A stretch of DNA of 64,000 nt from Triglochin maritima. Lineage: Eukaryota > Streptophyta > Magnoliopsida > Alismatales > Juncaginaceae. Below, piece by piece: positions 36,513 through 48,191 of the stretch. The notes under the pieces are model-generated. The model was given only the letters and a program-made list of their open reading frames with translations, had not been told where the DNA came from and searched no databases. The stretch's first letter is position 1, and each line of letters starts with the position of its first letter. A program made the translations under genes and the position numbers. The stretch lies in assembly GCA_963682175.1 (NCBI GenBank), contig OY821779.1:3670501-3734500 (forward strand), given 5' to 3'.

Positions 36513-36959
36513 ATGACAATGGGAGACCGAGAAGTGTACCGGGACTGCATGCGCAACCACGCCGCCACCCTAGGCACCTACGCCACCGACGGCTGCGGCG
36601 AGTTCACTCCCTCTCCCGAGCCCCTCCGCTGCGCTGCCTGCGGCTGCCACCGTAACTTCCACCGCAAAGTCGCCGACGCTCTCCTAGACTCCGGCACCAA
36701 CCAGAAGAGACGCTCCCGCACCAAATTCTCCCCGGAGCAGAAGGAGAGTATGCTCAGATTCTCCGAGAAGATCGGGTGGCGCATCCCGAGACGGGACGGG
36801 GACGTCGACGAGGTCGCCAAGTTTTGTAAGGAGATTGGAGTGGGACGGCAGGTGTTCAAGGTGTGGATGCATAACCACAAGAGTGATAATGCCAACTCCT
36901 CCGCGACTTCTTCGTCGAATGCGGCCAATGGTGATGGTCTGAGGGTGATTATGCAGTAG
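36513..36959 (+). CDS. short zinc-finger homeodomain (ZF-HD) transcription factor
   Basis: Nuclear DNA-binding protein of 148 residues, intronless like most of its family. The ZF-HD dimerisation zinc finger covers residues 9-52: it opens YRDCMRNHAA, has a central DGCGEF and ends CAACGCHRNFHR, with Cys/His at 12, 16, 28, 40, 43, 46 and 50. The homeodomain follows after a very short linker (about 66-124: KRRSRTKFS through VFKVWMHNHK). The tail is Ser/Asn-rich. ZF-HD proteins bind ATTA cores as dimers and regulate flower, leaf and stress genes. They are usually 200-350 residues, so this is a minimal version with the long acidic or low-complexity linker gone. It is not a mini zinc finger because the homeodomain is complete. 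Second Met at residue 3 is an equally good start. Confidence 0.94.
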   Translation: MTMGDREVYRDCMRNHAATLGTYATDGCGEFTPSPEPLRCAACGCHRNFHRKVADALLDSGTNQKRRSRTKFSPEQKESMLRFSEKIGWRIPRRDGDVDEVAKFCKEIGVGRQVFKVWMHNHKSDNANSSATSSSNAANGDGLRVIMQ

Positions 36960-39587
36960 CGTCTCTCTTTTTTTCTTTTCTTTTTTGGTTTTTCCTTCTT
37001 CTTGTTGTTGGTCGTGCTATTGTTGTTGTTTGATGATAATGATAACGATGATTTGGGGTTGTTTATGAGTTTATTGAGATTATAATTAAGTTATAATATA
37101 AAGCTTCTGTTTTTCAGGAAATGTCGTTGCTAAGTTGGTGTTCACCATTAAGTATCAGAAATTGTATTTCACTCAATTTGCTCCGTCAATGGAGTTCAGC
37201 GAACCCGATCATATATTGTTTCTACACTCTAATCTCTCTCTATAGTTGAAGGTAACATCCGAACTACAGTGCAAATCGCTTTAGAATCATCCTGAAATAT
37301 CTTGAAACTAACATTGAGTATCAACTATTGGCATTAATTTTCGGCCAAAGTTTTGAGGACTATACGGCCTGTAGATATTGATGACTTTGTAGACACATTC
37401 ACATGTTAGGGGAGTAAAACCCACGTTAAACAGGGAGTGAGTTGAATAGAGCTAACTACTCTAACTGGGTTAATAAGCTAAATTTAGGTTTAGATAATGG
37501 GAAAGTTTTCATGGATATCATCTAAATATTCTTTAAATATGCGGCTATATCTTTTATACAATATAAACTTGGGTTAACTTTTAGAATTGAATTCCAAAGT
37601 TCGCCTTTGTTTCTTCTTTTAAATCTTAAATATAAATAGAATCCTAGATAATAATAAAATGAGAGAACGAAAACGATTTGGGCCCCTTTTTCCCCCTTAA
37701 TGGGAGGTATTGATGATTTGTAGGTCATTTAAAGGGTATCCATGAAATTCCCTCTTCGACAATTCTATCTGGAAATCAACTGAAACAAAACAAAACAATC
37801 ACTTTTTTCAGAAGAGAAAATATATATATGTTGAAACGGAGCCAATCTCTGAAATGGAGAATGTCTTTCTTCTTGGTGAAGTAAATTTTGATTGGTAAAG
37901 CTGAAAGGGAAGATTACCTTTTATGGGAACTGATTTATCAACAAAGTGCCTTCATTATCATAAGAATGGACTTTACAATCATGCAAGAGATGATGACAAA
38001 TTGACAACTTGGTGAACCCTGAACAAGATAAGGGGCATGAGATTCGGATAAAAAGATCGATCTTCAATCAAGGCCCACTTGTTTCATTCAGCATTTCCAT
38101 TTCAATGCATATAAACCGTACAACAAAACAAAGCCCAAAACGAATATACTGAAGAACTTGTTTTTGTAATGACCTTGTATGATGTATCGGTGAAAGACAT
38201 CTTCCTAGACTGTCTAATTACCCAACCCTTTATCAATAAGATTCTTAGTTTTCCTTGTGCTATCATCTTGCAAACCACACAACCGCCTATACGCTCACGG
38301 ACTAATCATAAGTCCTACTATTGGACTGTCTGGAAAGCTAGAAACAATTACGTCTTCTGGGACTTCCTGCGACCTTACACTCAATGTGGCTCTCTAGATC
38401 TTTACTCTCCGACCTGACCATTCTTACAGTCTACCATTTGATGAGCTATTGGCCAAGATCGGAACGCTATTGACGTTGAGGGCACAACTTGTAATCTTGT
38501 AACTTGTAACCTTGACATATAATGTCATAATATTGTAACTCCGGCCTACAGGTAGACATAAGTCTTTTAATTAATATGCATCCATTTTGGTATTTCTTTT
38601 GCTGAAGTTCTTTTACTATCGACTCTGGCAAAATCTGTGATGATCGAAATATTTAAATTGAAAATCGTCAAACGAGCTAACTGTAGTTGTGAACTTACAG
38701 AAGAATTTATTGTTTATCATCAATATATATATATATATATATATATATATTCCCATTAGTTTTTGCCATGCTAGCAGTAAATTCCGAGACTTAGACCTCC
38801 TGCGATCGGCAGTTCCCGAACCGTTTGGTTTTCTATTTCAGTCACGTCAGCTTCTTTTTCTGTCATGTCTAAGCTCAAACCAACCCACCTAAATTTTTCT
38901 TAACCACAACCAAAAACAACTCAAGCAACCTACATTCTCTCACATCCACGTCATTTGAATATCAATTCTAGGTAAAACACAAAAAATTGTCAATATTTTT
39001 TTAAAATATAAACAAATAAAAAACATATTTTCATAATAAAAAATTGAAAAAACGATTTCAAATGATTTTTAAAACTTCTTTTAAAATAAAAATTCATAAA
39101 CAAAACAAAAAAATCACTCAATCCAGGGGGGCACGTGCCCCCTCCGGATCGGGTGCCCAGGCGGATTCCCTGGATTCGCCCTCCCATTAAGGGAGGGCAA
39201 ATCGGGCCCGATTTGGGCGCCCGATTTAGAGGACCTGGGTGCTCTTATAGGTCATGTATATTAACAACCTCGACCTTCCATAAACATTCTTATTCACAAG
39301 CAAATGAAGAACTTCCACCTATATATACTCTTCAGGGTCATTGCTTTAAATACAGTCAGCCAACTCAATTTCGACTATTATCATGTATGTTTTGTTTGAA
39401 AGAACATATTTTTTAGGTATAAATATTTCTGACTTTAGCTTGCGATTCATGTAAATTACTGCATACTCAAATCAAACACTTAAAAAAGTTGAACTAAGAT
39501 GAACCGAAGATTGAATATTTAAATGCTCAATTTGGCATGCTTCAAGAGTCCACATGGCACTAAATTCTGGGTAGTCAATAATCATAA
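36960..39587. other. AT-rich spacer
   Basis: No supportable gene. The first 300 bases are likely the ZF-HD 3'UTR. A TA microsatellite lies at about 38723-38750. A GC-rich patch at about 39125-39240 with repeated GGGC/GCCC words looks like the end of some transposon, but I could not pair it. Confidence 0.5.
38723..38750. repeat. (TA)n microsatellite
   Basis: About 14 uninterrupted AT/TA dinucleotides in intergenic DNA. Confidence 0.9.
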
Positions 39588-39670
39588 GGGCATCTTCAAT
39601 GGCAGCCCAAACAAAATGCCGCCCAAACAAAAGTCCACATGGGCGGCATTTTGTTTGCCCCCTCAATGGG
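39588..39670. repeat. candidate transposon end with perfect 18-bp hairpin
   Basis: GGGCATCTTCAATGG, directly after TAA, looks like the terminus of a PIF/Harbinger element, whose target is usually a 3-bp TTA/TAA. Just inside is a perfect inverted repeat with 18-bp arms (39608-39625 and 39640-39657) and a 14-base loop. The Harbinger-type transposase starts 1.5 kb to the right in the same orientation. The matching right end was not found. Confidence 0.5.
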
Positions 39671-41137
39671 GGCATGGTTTTGACGCCTCTTCTGGGGCAT
39701 TTTTATTTTATAATTTTTGTTTAAAGTTTATATTAATTAGTTTAAATGGTTTAAAATTAGTTTAATTTGTAAATAATTATTTGAAATAGTTTAATTAATA
39801 TTATTGATAATTAATATTTTTTGTTAATTTAATTTATTGAATTAATTTATTTTATATTGTATTAAATTAGTTTAATTATTTTTCTTAATTTTGGTTATAT
39901 TTCATTAGACAAACATGTAAATTAAAAATACCAGAAGTAGACCAGCAATAAAATTAATAATATCTAATTCAAGTCGGTCTAAATGCAATCGATCACCTTG
40001 ATTGCATCTCTCTTTGGTGTATTTTCGGATATTCCAAAATACCATGATTTTTTATATAAAAACTACATTGTTAAGACTGATACAGTTTTCAATCTTACTA
40101 AATATTTGGATCAACTCCACTAATGCATTATAAATTTGCATTTTTTTTCCTAGAAATTTGTTTTCAAAAAAAGACGGTTAGACATATTTTTCTCTGCTCA
40201 TTAATATTGTATCTTCTTTGTTTCTTACGGAAAAATATATTTTTAGTCATCATATATTGGATACATTATTAAACTTAGATGTCACGTTTCTTCTGGTTTC
40301 CCGACTGTAGCAGGTCTCTGTCGTACATCAACGCCCCCAATATTTCGTTGAATTACATTAACTGCCATCGACTTAGTTACGATCTTGCCCTTATAATTTA
40401 GGACAATGACATGCCATGTCCCAAGGAAACAATAAATAAACATTCCTAATCTACGGTGGAGGTACCCAAACTTTACCTTCTTCTTGCGTGTTGGTGGAGG
40501 TGATCAAGAGAAGGTGTTTGTCGACCAGAGCTTACTATCCATTTGTTGTCCTATTCCGACGCAGCTCCCATCTCACCTCTTGCCCTCGGTACCGCAGGTT
40601 CGTCTTTGTCTTCCTATTCGCCGTCCTCCTCCGTTGGTTTGTGGGTAAAAAATGTTCTCTTTAAATTTTATTTTCTCATATACGGTGGAGGTATGCATTA
40701 GGGCATGTTTTCAAAATTTTGGGGAACATTACTTTTGGGTGAGGTCAAGCATGCCTCGAATCTTAGTAATTGTTCGAACGAGAACTCCCTCGTTAATTAG
40801 TTATCATATCCACATATATTATGGTGTGATTAATTAGACAACTGATGTAGTTATCATTTTTGGGTTTTCAAGGTGAAGTTGTTGGTGTGCTATGTCGATA
40901 TGTTTGAGCTGCTTTGTAGGTGAATAATTAAAAGGACTTCAAGTAAAAAATATGCTTGCATGTCTACAATAGCGGTAGTATATTTGTTGCCTTCGCAATG
41001 CCAAATGTGTAGCATCTTTTGCCATTACAACTCCAGCACCTCATTAAGTTTGTTTTAGTGGGACTGTATTATTAGTCACTGGATGCACACGAAACTGCAT
41101 GTATTTATCCTAGCTTTACAAAATTGTTTTACAGTCA

Positions 41138-42402
41138 ATGGACCCAGGTAGGCTGCAAAGGCTTTTAGAGGATGAATTACTAGTACTTAGTATGCTAGCC
41201 TGCGTAGATGAGTACATTAAGACATCCCTACTGAAGACACCCGTGCACACCGTCCCTTTGACTGGAAATGTGAAAACGTTAGACATGTTATCCGGACATT
41301 GGAGGGTATGTTACGACACTTGTAGGATGCAAAAGCGAGTTTTCCTAAAACTCTGCCACATTTTGAAATCAAGAGACCTACTGCAACCGACCCGTGACAT
41401 TAGCGTTGAAGAACAATTGCACATGTTCTTATACACTTTAGGCCACGCACACGCTAATAGGGCATTGCAAGACCTCTTTCAACATTCGGGGGAAACAATT
41501 AGTAGACATGTTAACAATGTCCTATGTGCCCTCACCACTTGGGCATGCGATATTATTCAGCCCACAGAATCACTATCAGAAACGCCCCAATACATCCACG
41601 AGTACAGAGGTGGGAAATTTTACCCTTTTTTCAAAGATTGTGTGGGGGCACTGGATGGAACACACGTGGATGTGTTCGTTCCTAAGGAAAAGCAACTAGC
41701 TTATCGTTCGGTCGAGACCCGAAGCACACAACCCAAAATGTCTTAGAAATCTGCGATTTCAATATGCAATTTACTTTTGCAATCTCCAGATGGGAGGGTA
41801 GTGCTCACGACAGTCGCATTTTAAATCAGGCCCTATACGACCCATCTTACAACTTCCCACTACCCCCAAACGGTAACCCCCTTACTTTGTGATTACTATT
41901 TCGTTACGGTGGATGTAGTTATTCTACTTAACGATGACTTTCTATCCACTTGCCAGATAAATACTACCTTGTCGACGCCGGTTATCCTAATCGAAAGGGT
42001 TTCCTGGCACCTTATCGGGGAACTCGGTACCACCTGCCTGAATTTCGTGCATCTCGGCCACAAGGTAGACAAGAGTTGTTCAATAGCATGCACTCCTCCC
42101 TCAGAAACGTCATAGAGAGAGCTTTTGGGGTGTTAAAGAAACGTTGGGCTTTGTTAACCCACATGGCTCCTTATCCTTTAAAATCACAAGCTCTCTTCGT
42201 ACAAGTAGGAATGGCACTCCACAACTTCATAATAGATGAGAGGAACGACGAGTTGATGGAGGAAGCTGAAAATTCGGTTGATACGGGTGACCCAGTGAGC
42301 TCGTCTCGTCATGAATCTACGAACATTAGGGATGAAGTCAATATGACACACTTGAGGGACCTTATTTGCAACGCAATTGTATCTTCCAACAGAAGCCTCT
42401 AA
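41138..42402 (+). pseudogene. PIF/Harbinger DDE transposase, frameshifted
   Basis: DDE_Tnp_4 (HARBI1/ALP1-like) transposase. In a working element this enzyme cuts and joins the transposon at 3-bp TTA/TAA targets. The first frame (41138-41746) holds an N-terminal helical region and the first catalytic Asp in GALDGTHV (codon 41654). A one-base frame change near 41715-41725 precedes TTQNVLEICDF. The second Asp is in SAHDSRIL (codon 41809). An 84-base intron at 41873-41956 has proper borders and restores KYYLVDAGYPN. The third catalytic residue is Glu in ERAFGVLKKRW (codon 42115). All three catalytic residues survive, so damage may be only the single frameshift. Stop at 42400-42402. The Myb-like partner ORF follows. 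Confidence 0.9.
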
Positions 42403-42657
42403 ATTATATATTGAAATTTGATTATGTTGTACCCAATTTGAACTACGATTGGTTGTCAGTTTTATTGTATAACATTAATTTCCTGCTGTGTATTATCTCT
42501 ATTTCAATGAAATTGCAACCACTTCCAGTTGAGTGGTTGTCTTATAACATTAATTTCCTATATTTTTGTGTCAATTTGTTTCACTTTTCTATCTTACAAA
42601 TAACATTGTACAATTACTTTACGTTGTCTCTTTCGTAACTTCACAGGGAATTCAAAC

Positions 42658-43855
42658 ATGGACAATTTCGATGCAGATTCCTTCTCGCAAGAGCAAAGCA
42701 ATGGATCACCGATGCACCGCTTTTCCAAACAGACCAAAACTTAAATTTGGTCGGGTATTCATTCACTTTTGAGGATATTTACAAGGCGAACAACTGTGAG
42801 GCAGCCGTAGTTGGGTCATCCACTGTGGAAGGCTCCAAACATGATGACAACGTTTGCAGGGGTGAGCCGCCATTGATGTGCCTGGATGCTTTCTTGCCTG
42901 TAATAAGGGGACCCCGTAAGGAGGGGAGAACTGCTCATTGGACGGAAGATAGACATGCACTTTTTGTTCATCTTTGTGTGGAAGAGGTCAGAACGGGAAA
43001 CATGCCTGCAACATGTCTAAACGCCACCGGGCGAAACAACCTAGTCAACAAATTCAACACCTTCACCAATTTATGCTACTCTTGGGATCAGCTCAAAAAC
43101 CACTGGAACAATGAGAAGAGAAGGTACAATACGTGGAAGTGGTTGAAGCAACAAACCGGATTGGGCTGGGATGAAGCTCGGGGAACCTTCTCTATGGATG
43201 AACAATGGTGGAAAGACAACGCATCAGTGAGTAATTAATTTGTCAAAGTAAATTTCAGTAATGCTTTCCCTCTGATATATGTAACCTTTCAATATTCCCT
43301 GCACAGAGCCACAAATATTTGACCGACTTCAAATACGCACCTTTACCATACGAGGAAGAAATGTGATTCATCTTCGACAATGGTTTGGCCGAAGGTGATG
43401 CGGACATATGTCTGAGAAGAACAAGGACAAAGAACCGCCTACCCTCCACCGACAGCAATTCATCCCATGCAAGCATAGCTGAGCTAGCAGGAGTTGAAGA
43501 GGGGAGTGGAGATTCTGGAGACAACAATTTACTCCCAAGTGATTGTAACAAGAAGGTCGCCATACAAAACAAAAAAGAAAGAACAAAGAAACCCCGCATC
43601 CCACCATCCGTGCAGTACTTGGGTTAGAAGATTACCAACGTCTTCGAAGTGCTAGCTTAAAAGAAGGAGATCCTATTTGCCGAGGTCAGTTCCCAACGAA
43701 GACCTCCAACAGTTGCAGATATAGGAGAGTGCTTGGAAAATTCAAAGGAATGTGACATGGTTCCTGGTACTCAAGACTGGGTGGACTTGAGCGGGGTCTT
43801 TGAATCCGTGACAAAGAGAGAGGTATTTGGGGTATTAGGTGATGTGGACAGTTGA
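42658..43855 (+). pseudogene. PIF/Harbinger Myb/SANT-like ORF, broken
   Basis: The second protein of PIF/Harbinger elements binds the transposon ends and carries the transposase into the nucleus. The frame starts at 42658, shifts near 42700, and then reads openly from about 42747 to 43238. It contains the Myb/SANT-like domain (TEDRHALFVHLCVEEVRTGN, then LVNKFN and LKNHWNNEKRRYNTW). A likely intron runs from 43229 to about 43306, followed by SHKYLTDFKYAPLPYEEEM. An in-frame stop comes next, then an Arg/Lys- and Ser-rich tail with further stops after 43620. Order and orientation (transposase then Myb-like ORF) fit one element. With several stops it is not functional. Confidence 0.82.
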
Positions 43856-44126
43856 ACGTTGTGGATAGTGAAGGAGTTGGGAAAACTAAGGAAGATGAGG
43901 TAGTAGACGTAGTGGTTATCTTATTTCAATTGTTCATGGAACAGATAATACTTTCTTTGTTCTTAGAGTGTTGTACGTTCTTATTTGTTGTTGAACTTGT
44001 TGTGAGACTTATTTTCGAACTCCGTAGATGTTAATTTCGTTACATATTGTATGCGGCATTTTGAAAAATGTTTAGATGCAATTTCGTAACCTATTTGTGC
44101 TGCATGTTAACGTATTTTGAGGGCAG

Positions 44127-44200
44127 GACTTCCTGCTCTAATCGCTGAAGTTAAGAAGGCATCACCCAGCAGTGGAGTTATGCGAGAAGACTTTAATCCA
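44127..44200 (+). pseudogene. isolated exon of indole-3-glycerol-phosphate synthase
   Basis: A 74-base segment between an AG acceptor and a GTAAGA donor encodes [17 protein letters not shown] then MREDFNP. This is the first beta strand and catalytic-lysine region of IGPS (TrpC), the tryptophan-pathway enzyme of plastids. No neighbouring IGPS exon can be found in the next few hundred bases on either side. It is therefore a captured or left-over gene fragment rather than a gene. It lies only about 270 bases after the Harbinger ORFs, suggesting transduplication by that element or insertion of the element into an old IGPS copy. Confidence 0.7.
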
Positions 44201-44737
44201 GTAAGATCTCTTGTTTCTGTTGGTTGCTCAATGCCCATACGCAGGGTACCTTTCAAAATCTAGAGGCCATACACACTACAGGAATCCAATGCCCTCTAAT
44301 ATGCAACAAATTCTTAATTGATGTTTGAGAATTCTACTATGCCGATTTTGACTGATCTGGACATCAAATACTTCACTAAAACTTGGAGATCACTGAGTTT
44401 GGCAGCTCTCGTTGACGTGTGTTCTTATGCATTTGATGGAGTGTTTGAAGTTCAGTATGCATAATAGTTAGCATTGGTATATTATCTCAAATGTTAAGGT
44501 AACACTCTCCAAACAAAAAACAAAAACAAATACTTCACCTACTGTATTTCATTTCACTTCACAAGTAGTTGGGGAAAACCAAGCAAGACAACCATACGAA
44601 AAGGAGGTTACCGATGACATTACATTTCTGAACGTTTTTATACATACATAGCCAAATGTAGTAATATTACACGAAGCCCTAGCGTTCACCCAAAAAATTG
44701 TCAGACACCATGTACTTCGTCCAAAACAACGTACTAA

Positions 44738-46086
44738 TTACACTCCTGTCTTTGGCACATATTCCCTGAATCGCTCCTTCACGAGAGGCAGTCCCAGGTG
44801 AGGGTTGGGCATAGCAGGCACAACTGCAATTGGGGTCGGTCGGTCGGGGGTCTCCTGCATCGTAAGGTGTCTGCAATTACCACACCACAACTCGTCGAAC
44901 TTGTACTCCTTTTGTTGCACGATATTCATCGGATCTGAAATAATAGCATCAACATAATTTTATTAAACGTTATCTTTATGTTAGGAAGCGGGAAAGTAGT
45001 TCTACAAGAAAACGTATAAGTAGTAGCAGTAGTACTAATACTCTCGATTGTCTTATTGTGGGACATATTTTTACGACATTGGGTGCACTGTCAATTTTCG
45101 TTAAATACGGTTATACAAGCACTGGTTGGTCAGATGACATATATGATTCACTTTGCTTACTAGGAAAAGCTTTGGTTAATTTACGCTTAGTTGGGAGTTT
45201 GACAAATCCTATGTTAAAAACTCAGACCATAGTGAAGTTCAATTTGTTCAGCTACAAAGCCACCAACTGAAGATATGATGCAACAATTTTTGGGCTAAAA
45301 CAACGTAGAAGCGCACAAACAACGTCGAAGGTTGAATGCTTTAGCTACTAAATCAGCAAATGCAACTCAAACAACTTATGTACTACTACAAATGTGACTC
45401 AAGAACAACCAAACATTTCATAATCATCTACTAAGTTCAGTACTCAAATTAGATACATGTCGTTACATACCAGGTGTGACAGTTTTGGGAGGTTCAGGAG
45501 ACGATATGCCTTTCCTTTCCACAACGTCCAAACGAAGCTGCATACTATAAAGAACTTCCAAAACCTTTTCATTTTCACGACCATCTTCCGTCCGCAGGAG
45601 ATGCAGGATCACAGCCATGGAGTCCTCTTCGACGAGGAAACGACAGCACGCGTTAGGCTCCACAGTAAGACAGAAACATGAGACGGTAGTGAGAGGTTGC
45701 ACGTCGATCAGACATTTTCAAAAACAATAACATAACACGCAGAAGGGAAGGCATGTCAATACCGGGTGAGACGGTGCCCCACACATGAAGACGAATGTGT
45801 TGTTGGGTGCATGTTCTTTGCGCGCCAAGAACCCGCAGAAGCAGACCAGAAGGCGATGGCCGGTGGAAACGTTCTTTTGCTCATCAAGGATAACCATTTC
45901 GCCACCGGAGGTGGAGGGGAACAACGTTGGACTACTGGCCGAATGTGTGAGGAAGAAATGAAAAGTCACTTCGTTTAAGGAGGGAAGAAATGTGAAGACT
46001 TTGGGAAACGAAAGGAAATAATATTTTCGACAATTACCTTCGACATGGTCATTCCAGTTTCTTCGAAACACCACACACCCAAACAC
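44738..46086 (-). CDS. unrecognised minus-strand ORFs, possibly spliced
   Basis: Three open frames read leftwards: 46086-45775 or so, 45702-45467 and about 44938-44738. The middle-to-last join has good borders (GTATGT donor at 45466, TTTCAG acceptor near 44939) and continues in frame to the stop at 44738. The first-to-middle join lacks an AG acceptor, so the model is incomplete. The first frame has a Cys pattern CFCG...NNTFVFMC vaguely like a GRF-type zinc finger, which is only an impression. The middle frame is Leu/Glu-rich and could be a coiled coil. The ORFs lie head-to-head with the Hikeshi gene, 240 bases away. They may be transposon cargo or a decayed gene. Confidence 0.3.
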
Positions 46087-46326
46087 TCATCCGGTGATCG
46101 GAGAAACCAAAGTTGAAAATTGATACTCTAGCTAACCAAATTGAGTCCACGGTTTCCCAGATACATAATCCCCAAAATCACACGTCCAAACAGAACCTCA
46201 GTGAACCCAGAAGCAACAACCAACGAACCCGAGCCATTCCAGAACCATCTGGAACCCACCAACCCTCCTTCCCCACCAAAACCCCCAAATTCCCACTCTC
46301 CACTCCACCACCACCACCACCCAACC

Positions 46327-46927
46327 ATGTTCGGCGTCGTCTTCCCCGACCGCACCTTCCCCATGGACGCCTCCTCCTTCACCCAAATCGACCCTCTCCA
46401 CTGGCTCCTCGACACCTCCACCTTCCCAGGTATTAAAATTTTCACACAAAAACCCCTAAAAAAACAAAAATTAACCTTTCCTCCTCCCCTTTCCACCAGG
46501 CGACGCCCCGAAGCAGATCTGCATCTTCCTCCTCAACAACCTCACCCTCCCACCGACCAAAGCTCTCGCCGTCTACATCCAACCCGAAGCCACCTCCCCC
46601 TTCGCTTTCTGCGGCGCCGTGGACGCCGCCCGCCCGTCGGCCGTACTCTCCCTTCCGTGGCCGGAGGAGGCGGTCGAGAGGGGGAAAATCGGGGTGTCGG
46701 TGGAGGACTTAGCGACGCTGCCGCCGGTGACGGACGCGGCGGCGCAGGGGAGGGTGGAGAGGGTGGCGATGAAGGTCGGGGAGAATCTGTTTAATTTTAT
46801 GCAGAGCTTCTGTGGGGTGGATGGGAGTAAGCTGATTGTGCCCATGGATGTGTTGGATAGGTGGTTTAAGAAGTTCCAGGAGAGAGCCGCCAAAGATCCT
46901 GAGTATATCAAAGGGTTTTTGCTTTAG
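46327..46927 (+). CDS. Hikeshi-like HSP70 nuclear import factor
   Basis: Carrier that moves HSP70 into the nucleus during heat stress by contacting FG-nucleoporins (OPI10/DUF775 family). Two exons, 46327-46429 and 46500-46927, joined in frame across a 70-base intron, give 176 residues. Conserved blocks are visible in order: MFGVVFPDRTFPMD at the start, IDPLHWLLD, ICIFLLNNLTLPPTKALAVY, FCGAVDAARPSAVLSLPWPE, KIGVSVEDLATLP, KVGENLFNFMQSFCGVDGSK and WFKKFQERAAKDPEY near the C terminus. The segment after the LPWPE motif is short; as I recall, relatives carry a longer insert there. The coding sequence is GC-rich, which creates long false frames on both strands. The start is the first in-frame ATG matching the family N terminus. 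Confidence 0.95.
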
Positions 46928-48191
46928 TAATTACTAATTAGTATTTAGTAATTATGATTGGAATTGCTTCTTCTTCTCCTTCTTCTTCTTTGGAATAACG
47001 AGTTCGAGAAGTGGTTTTTGAAAGGATTTTTACTCCTTGTTAGTGTTGTGAAGTTGGGTTGTAGCAAGGAGGAGTGGAGGATTATGTAAAGGAATGGTTT
47101 TTTTAGAATTTCAAGGTTTAGAATTTTTTTCCAAGGTAAATCAAATTTATTTATTTATCTTCATGATTGGTAGTACGGTAAGTCAAATGTATTGTTCGTT
47201 GAGTTCCAAGGAAAATCGAATTTATTAATGCTACCTTATCTCATAAATACCACCATCATGATCTTTTGACACCGATCATGGTTTATTCTGGGGATCTGAG
47301 GTTAAAGCCCGACTCTCTTAGATCACAAGGTTTTTGTTGGATTTTTTTATTTTGAAAAGATCAAGGTTTTCTTCTTGTGACTTCTGAATACTCCTTGGGG
47401 AATCTTGAGGTGATTGATTTGTAAAGGATCGTCCACCTAGTGTCAAAAAATGGAAGGACCCAAAATAGCTGCTGCGGAGGATAAATATGATTTATCCCCG
47501 ACAAGCCGGAACTATCATTTACAAAATTGAATTCCAGGAACATAAAATTCAATCTCCAATCAAGAAATTTGAGGCTGTATAAGTACTACTAAACTCATCA
47601 TCGATGTCTATTTTTTATAAGGTTGGTTATATATCCTCTATTAATAAATAAGCGGTTATCAAGAGAAACATTTGACTAGAATGGAAGCCTACCACCACTG
47701 ACGTCCAATTTCATTCTATTAAAACCGACCACCTTAAAGTTAGTAAAAACAATCAGCGATGTCAAGAGAAACAATAAACATTAGGCAACGATACCCAAAT
47801 TGAATCAGAAGTCATGCTATTACTAAACCACATTAGCATGTCAAACTTGTTTTTACATTGTCATCACTCATCAGATCAGATTCACTTCAACAAAAGCATT
47901 ACAAGATACAAGCACAACCGTATCACCTAGGCCGATACACCTTATGATATCTACAAATCACGGTGCTCCTGCCTTATTAGCTGATATTAGGATATACAAA
48001 TCGACACACAAAAATGCAAAACATTACTGACAAAAAGTGTTGTCCCAACACAATTTCAAATTAGTATCCACTATGCACCACTCAAACGTTATATGCTAAC
48101 TAGTGCAAATACCAGATTCTCAGACTGCTAGCAAATCGCAACTGGGAAGCCTGACGGTCAAATGACTGTACACTAAAGTCTATAATGGGTA
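46928..48191. other. spacer between convergent Hikeshi and MAP65 genes
   Basis: No supportable gene. It should hold the 3'UTRs of the plus-strand Hikeshi gene and minus-strand MAP65 gene. A CTT-rich stretch lies near 46967-46990. Confidence 0.5.

Noticed and set aside
46128..46911. Several long frames on both strands around the Hikeshi gene
   Set aside because: All are shadows of the GC-rich Hikeshi exons and its proline-rich leader; only the spliced frame matches a family.
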